Assembly: GCA_041675865.1 (NCBI GenBank)
Contig: JBAYTA010000050.1
Coordinates: forward strand, 1 to 13,178
Direction: 5' to 3'
DNA length: 13,178 nucleotides
Source: DUVT01 sp041675865
GTDB taxonomy: Bacteria; Bacillota_I; Bacilli_A; ML615J-28; CAG-698
The notes under the pieces were generated by a model, which saw only the letters and a program-made list of their open reading frames with translations, had not been told where the DNA came from and did not search any database. A program made the position numbers and the translations under genes. Below, in pieces: positions 12,472 to 13,178 of the stretch (within the stretch, counting starts at the first letter, position 1; each line of letters opens with the position of its first letter).

Positions 12472-13178
12472 ATGAGATGGGAAGAATTAACAGCTGTTGA
12501 ATTTGAAAAAGCAGTTAAGGATTTAGGTGTTTGTATTATAGCATTTGGTGTTTTAGAAAGACATGGTAATCATTTACCACTTGGAACTGATTATTTAAAT
12601 GGACATAAACTGTGTGTTAGTGCAGCAAGTATTGAACCTGCAATAGTATTTCCTCATTTTTATTTTGGTCAAATATTTGAAGCAAGGACTTTTCCTGGAA
12701 CTTTAGCTATTAATCAAAGAATTATGGTAGATTTGATTCAAAATGTTTTTAAAGAAATATCTAGAAATGGGATAAAAAAGATTATCCTTTATAACGCACA
12801 TGGTGGAAATAGTGCAATGCTTAAATTCTTGTGTCAATGTGAATTGGAACAAGAAAATGATTATCAATTATATTTATACACTCCAGAAGGCGAAGAAAGA
12901 AGAAAGTTCTATTGTGAAGTATGTGATACTAAATTACATGGGCATGCATGTGAATGCGAAACAAGTATATCATTATATAACCATCAAGAATTAGTAAAGA
13001 TGGAAACTATAGATAAGGAAGAATACAAACCTAAAAGAAATCTTGCTCATATTCCTAATTTATTTACTGGTCTTAGTTGGTATAGCAATTATCCAGAACA
13101 TTATGTAGGCAATGCTAATTATGCTAGTTTTGAAAAAGGGAAGAAATTATTTGAGTTTGAAACAAAACAACTTGCAGA
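12472..13178 (+). CDS. Creatininase-family amidohydrolase, 5' part (cut by the window end)
   Basis: The frame is open from an ATG with a good ribosome binding site (AAAGGAGA, 8 bases upstream) to the last base, giving 235 residues without a stop. The family motifs are clear: FGVLERHGNHLPLGTD (25-40), containing the metal ligands Glu29, His31 and Asp40, then NAHGGN (108-113) with His110. HACECETS (158-165) corresponds to the family's HAGExETS segment, with Glu161 as the expected ligand. Members are metal-dependent cytoplasmic hydrolases of cyclic or linear amides, including creatininase, FAPy deformylase and the mycofactocin protein MftE. Gly112 stands where true creatininase has its Glu122, so creatinine is unlikely to be the substrate. 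Unusually many cysteines (121, 123, 148, 151, 160, 162) cluster near the active site. Confidence 0.88.
   Translation, partial: MRWEELTAVEFEKAVKDLGVCIIAFGVLERHGNHLPLGTDYLNGHKLCVSAASIEPAIVFPHFYFGQIFEARTFPGTLAINQRIMVDLIQNVFKEISRNGIKKIILYNAHGGNSAMLKFLCQCELEQENDYQLYLYTPEGEERRKFYCEVCDTKLHGHACECETSISLYNHQELVKMETIDKEEYKPKRNLAHIPNLFTGLSWYSNYPEHYVGNANYASFEKGKKLFEFETKQLA

Noticed and set aside
12800..12994. Plus-strand open frame with several cysteines
   Set aside because: It is in a different frame within the creatininase-family gene, whose own frame carries all family motifs and the ribosome binding site.

Overview
The window is AT-rich chromosomal DNA from a low-GC, Gram-positive-derived bacterium. 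Thirteen genes end inside the window, ten with TAA and three with TAG, and tryptophan is always TGG, so the sequence reads with the standard bacterial code. AGGAGG-type ribosome binding sites, SigA-like promoters with good spacing, hairpin-plus-T-run terminators and an M6-protease lipoprotein all fit a Bacillota or Acholeplasma/Izemoplasma-type (Mycoplasmatota) host. The exact lineage is an inference. No rRNA, tRNA, CRISPR array, insertion sequence or phage gene was found, and no gene-free gap exceeds about 240 bases.

Layout. (1) At 2-526 is the 3' end of a flavodoxin-plus-ferredoxin (EFR1-type) gene, closed by a terminator. (2) At 666-3380 a single large gene with its own promoter and terminator encodes an SF1 UPF1/DNA2-like helicase with a predicted PD-(D/E)XK nuclease domain at its C-terminus. 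It is the best candidate here for a little-described defence or nucleic-acid processing function. (3) At 3517-6186 a tightly packed four-gene operon encodes a ring-cleaving dioxygenase, a MarR regulator, a flavin reductase-like protein and a carboxylesterase-like hydrolase. It resembles the Mhq quinone/electrophile resistance systems of Bacillus and Staphylococcus. A perfect 14-bp palindrome upstream matches the core of the known MhqR operator. (4) At 6203-7858 (minus) lies a secreted M6 metalloprotease lipoprotein. (5) At 7967-10057 (minus) is an ahpC-ahpF peroxide-detoxification operon. (6) The 240-base divergent region 10058-10297 holds two back-to-back promoters, a 40-bp nested inverted repeat over the ahpC -35 box, three TTATAA palindromes around the opposing promoter, and a hairpin at the start of the ahpC leader. 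(7) At 10298-10937 are an unknown 65-residue hydrophilic protein and a hotdog thioesterase. (8) At 10959-11777 (minus) is an aldo/keto reductase. (9) At 11933-12367 is a small SHOCT-domain membrane protein. (10) From 12472 to the window end is a creatininase-family hydrolase, cut off by the window edge.

Much of the window concerns oxidative and electrophile stress: the Mhq-like operon, AhpC/AhpF, an aldo/keto reductase and a flavodoxin-ferredoxin protein. Several convergent gene pairs share compact bidirectional terminators that overlap their stop codons.
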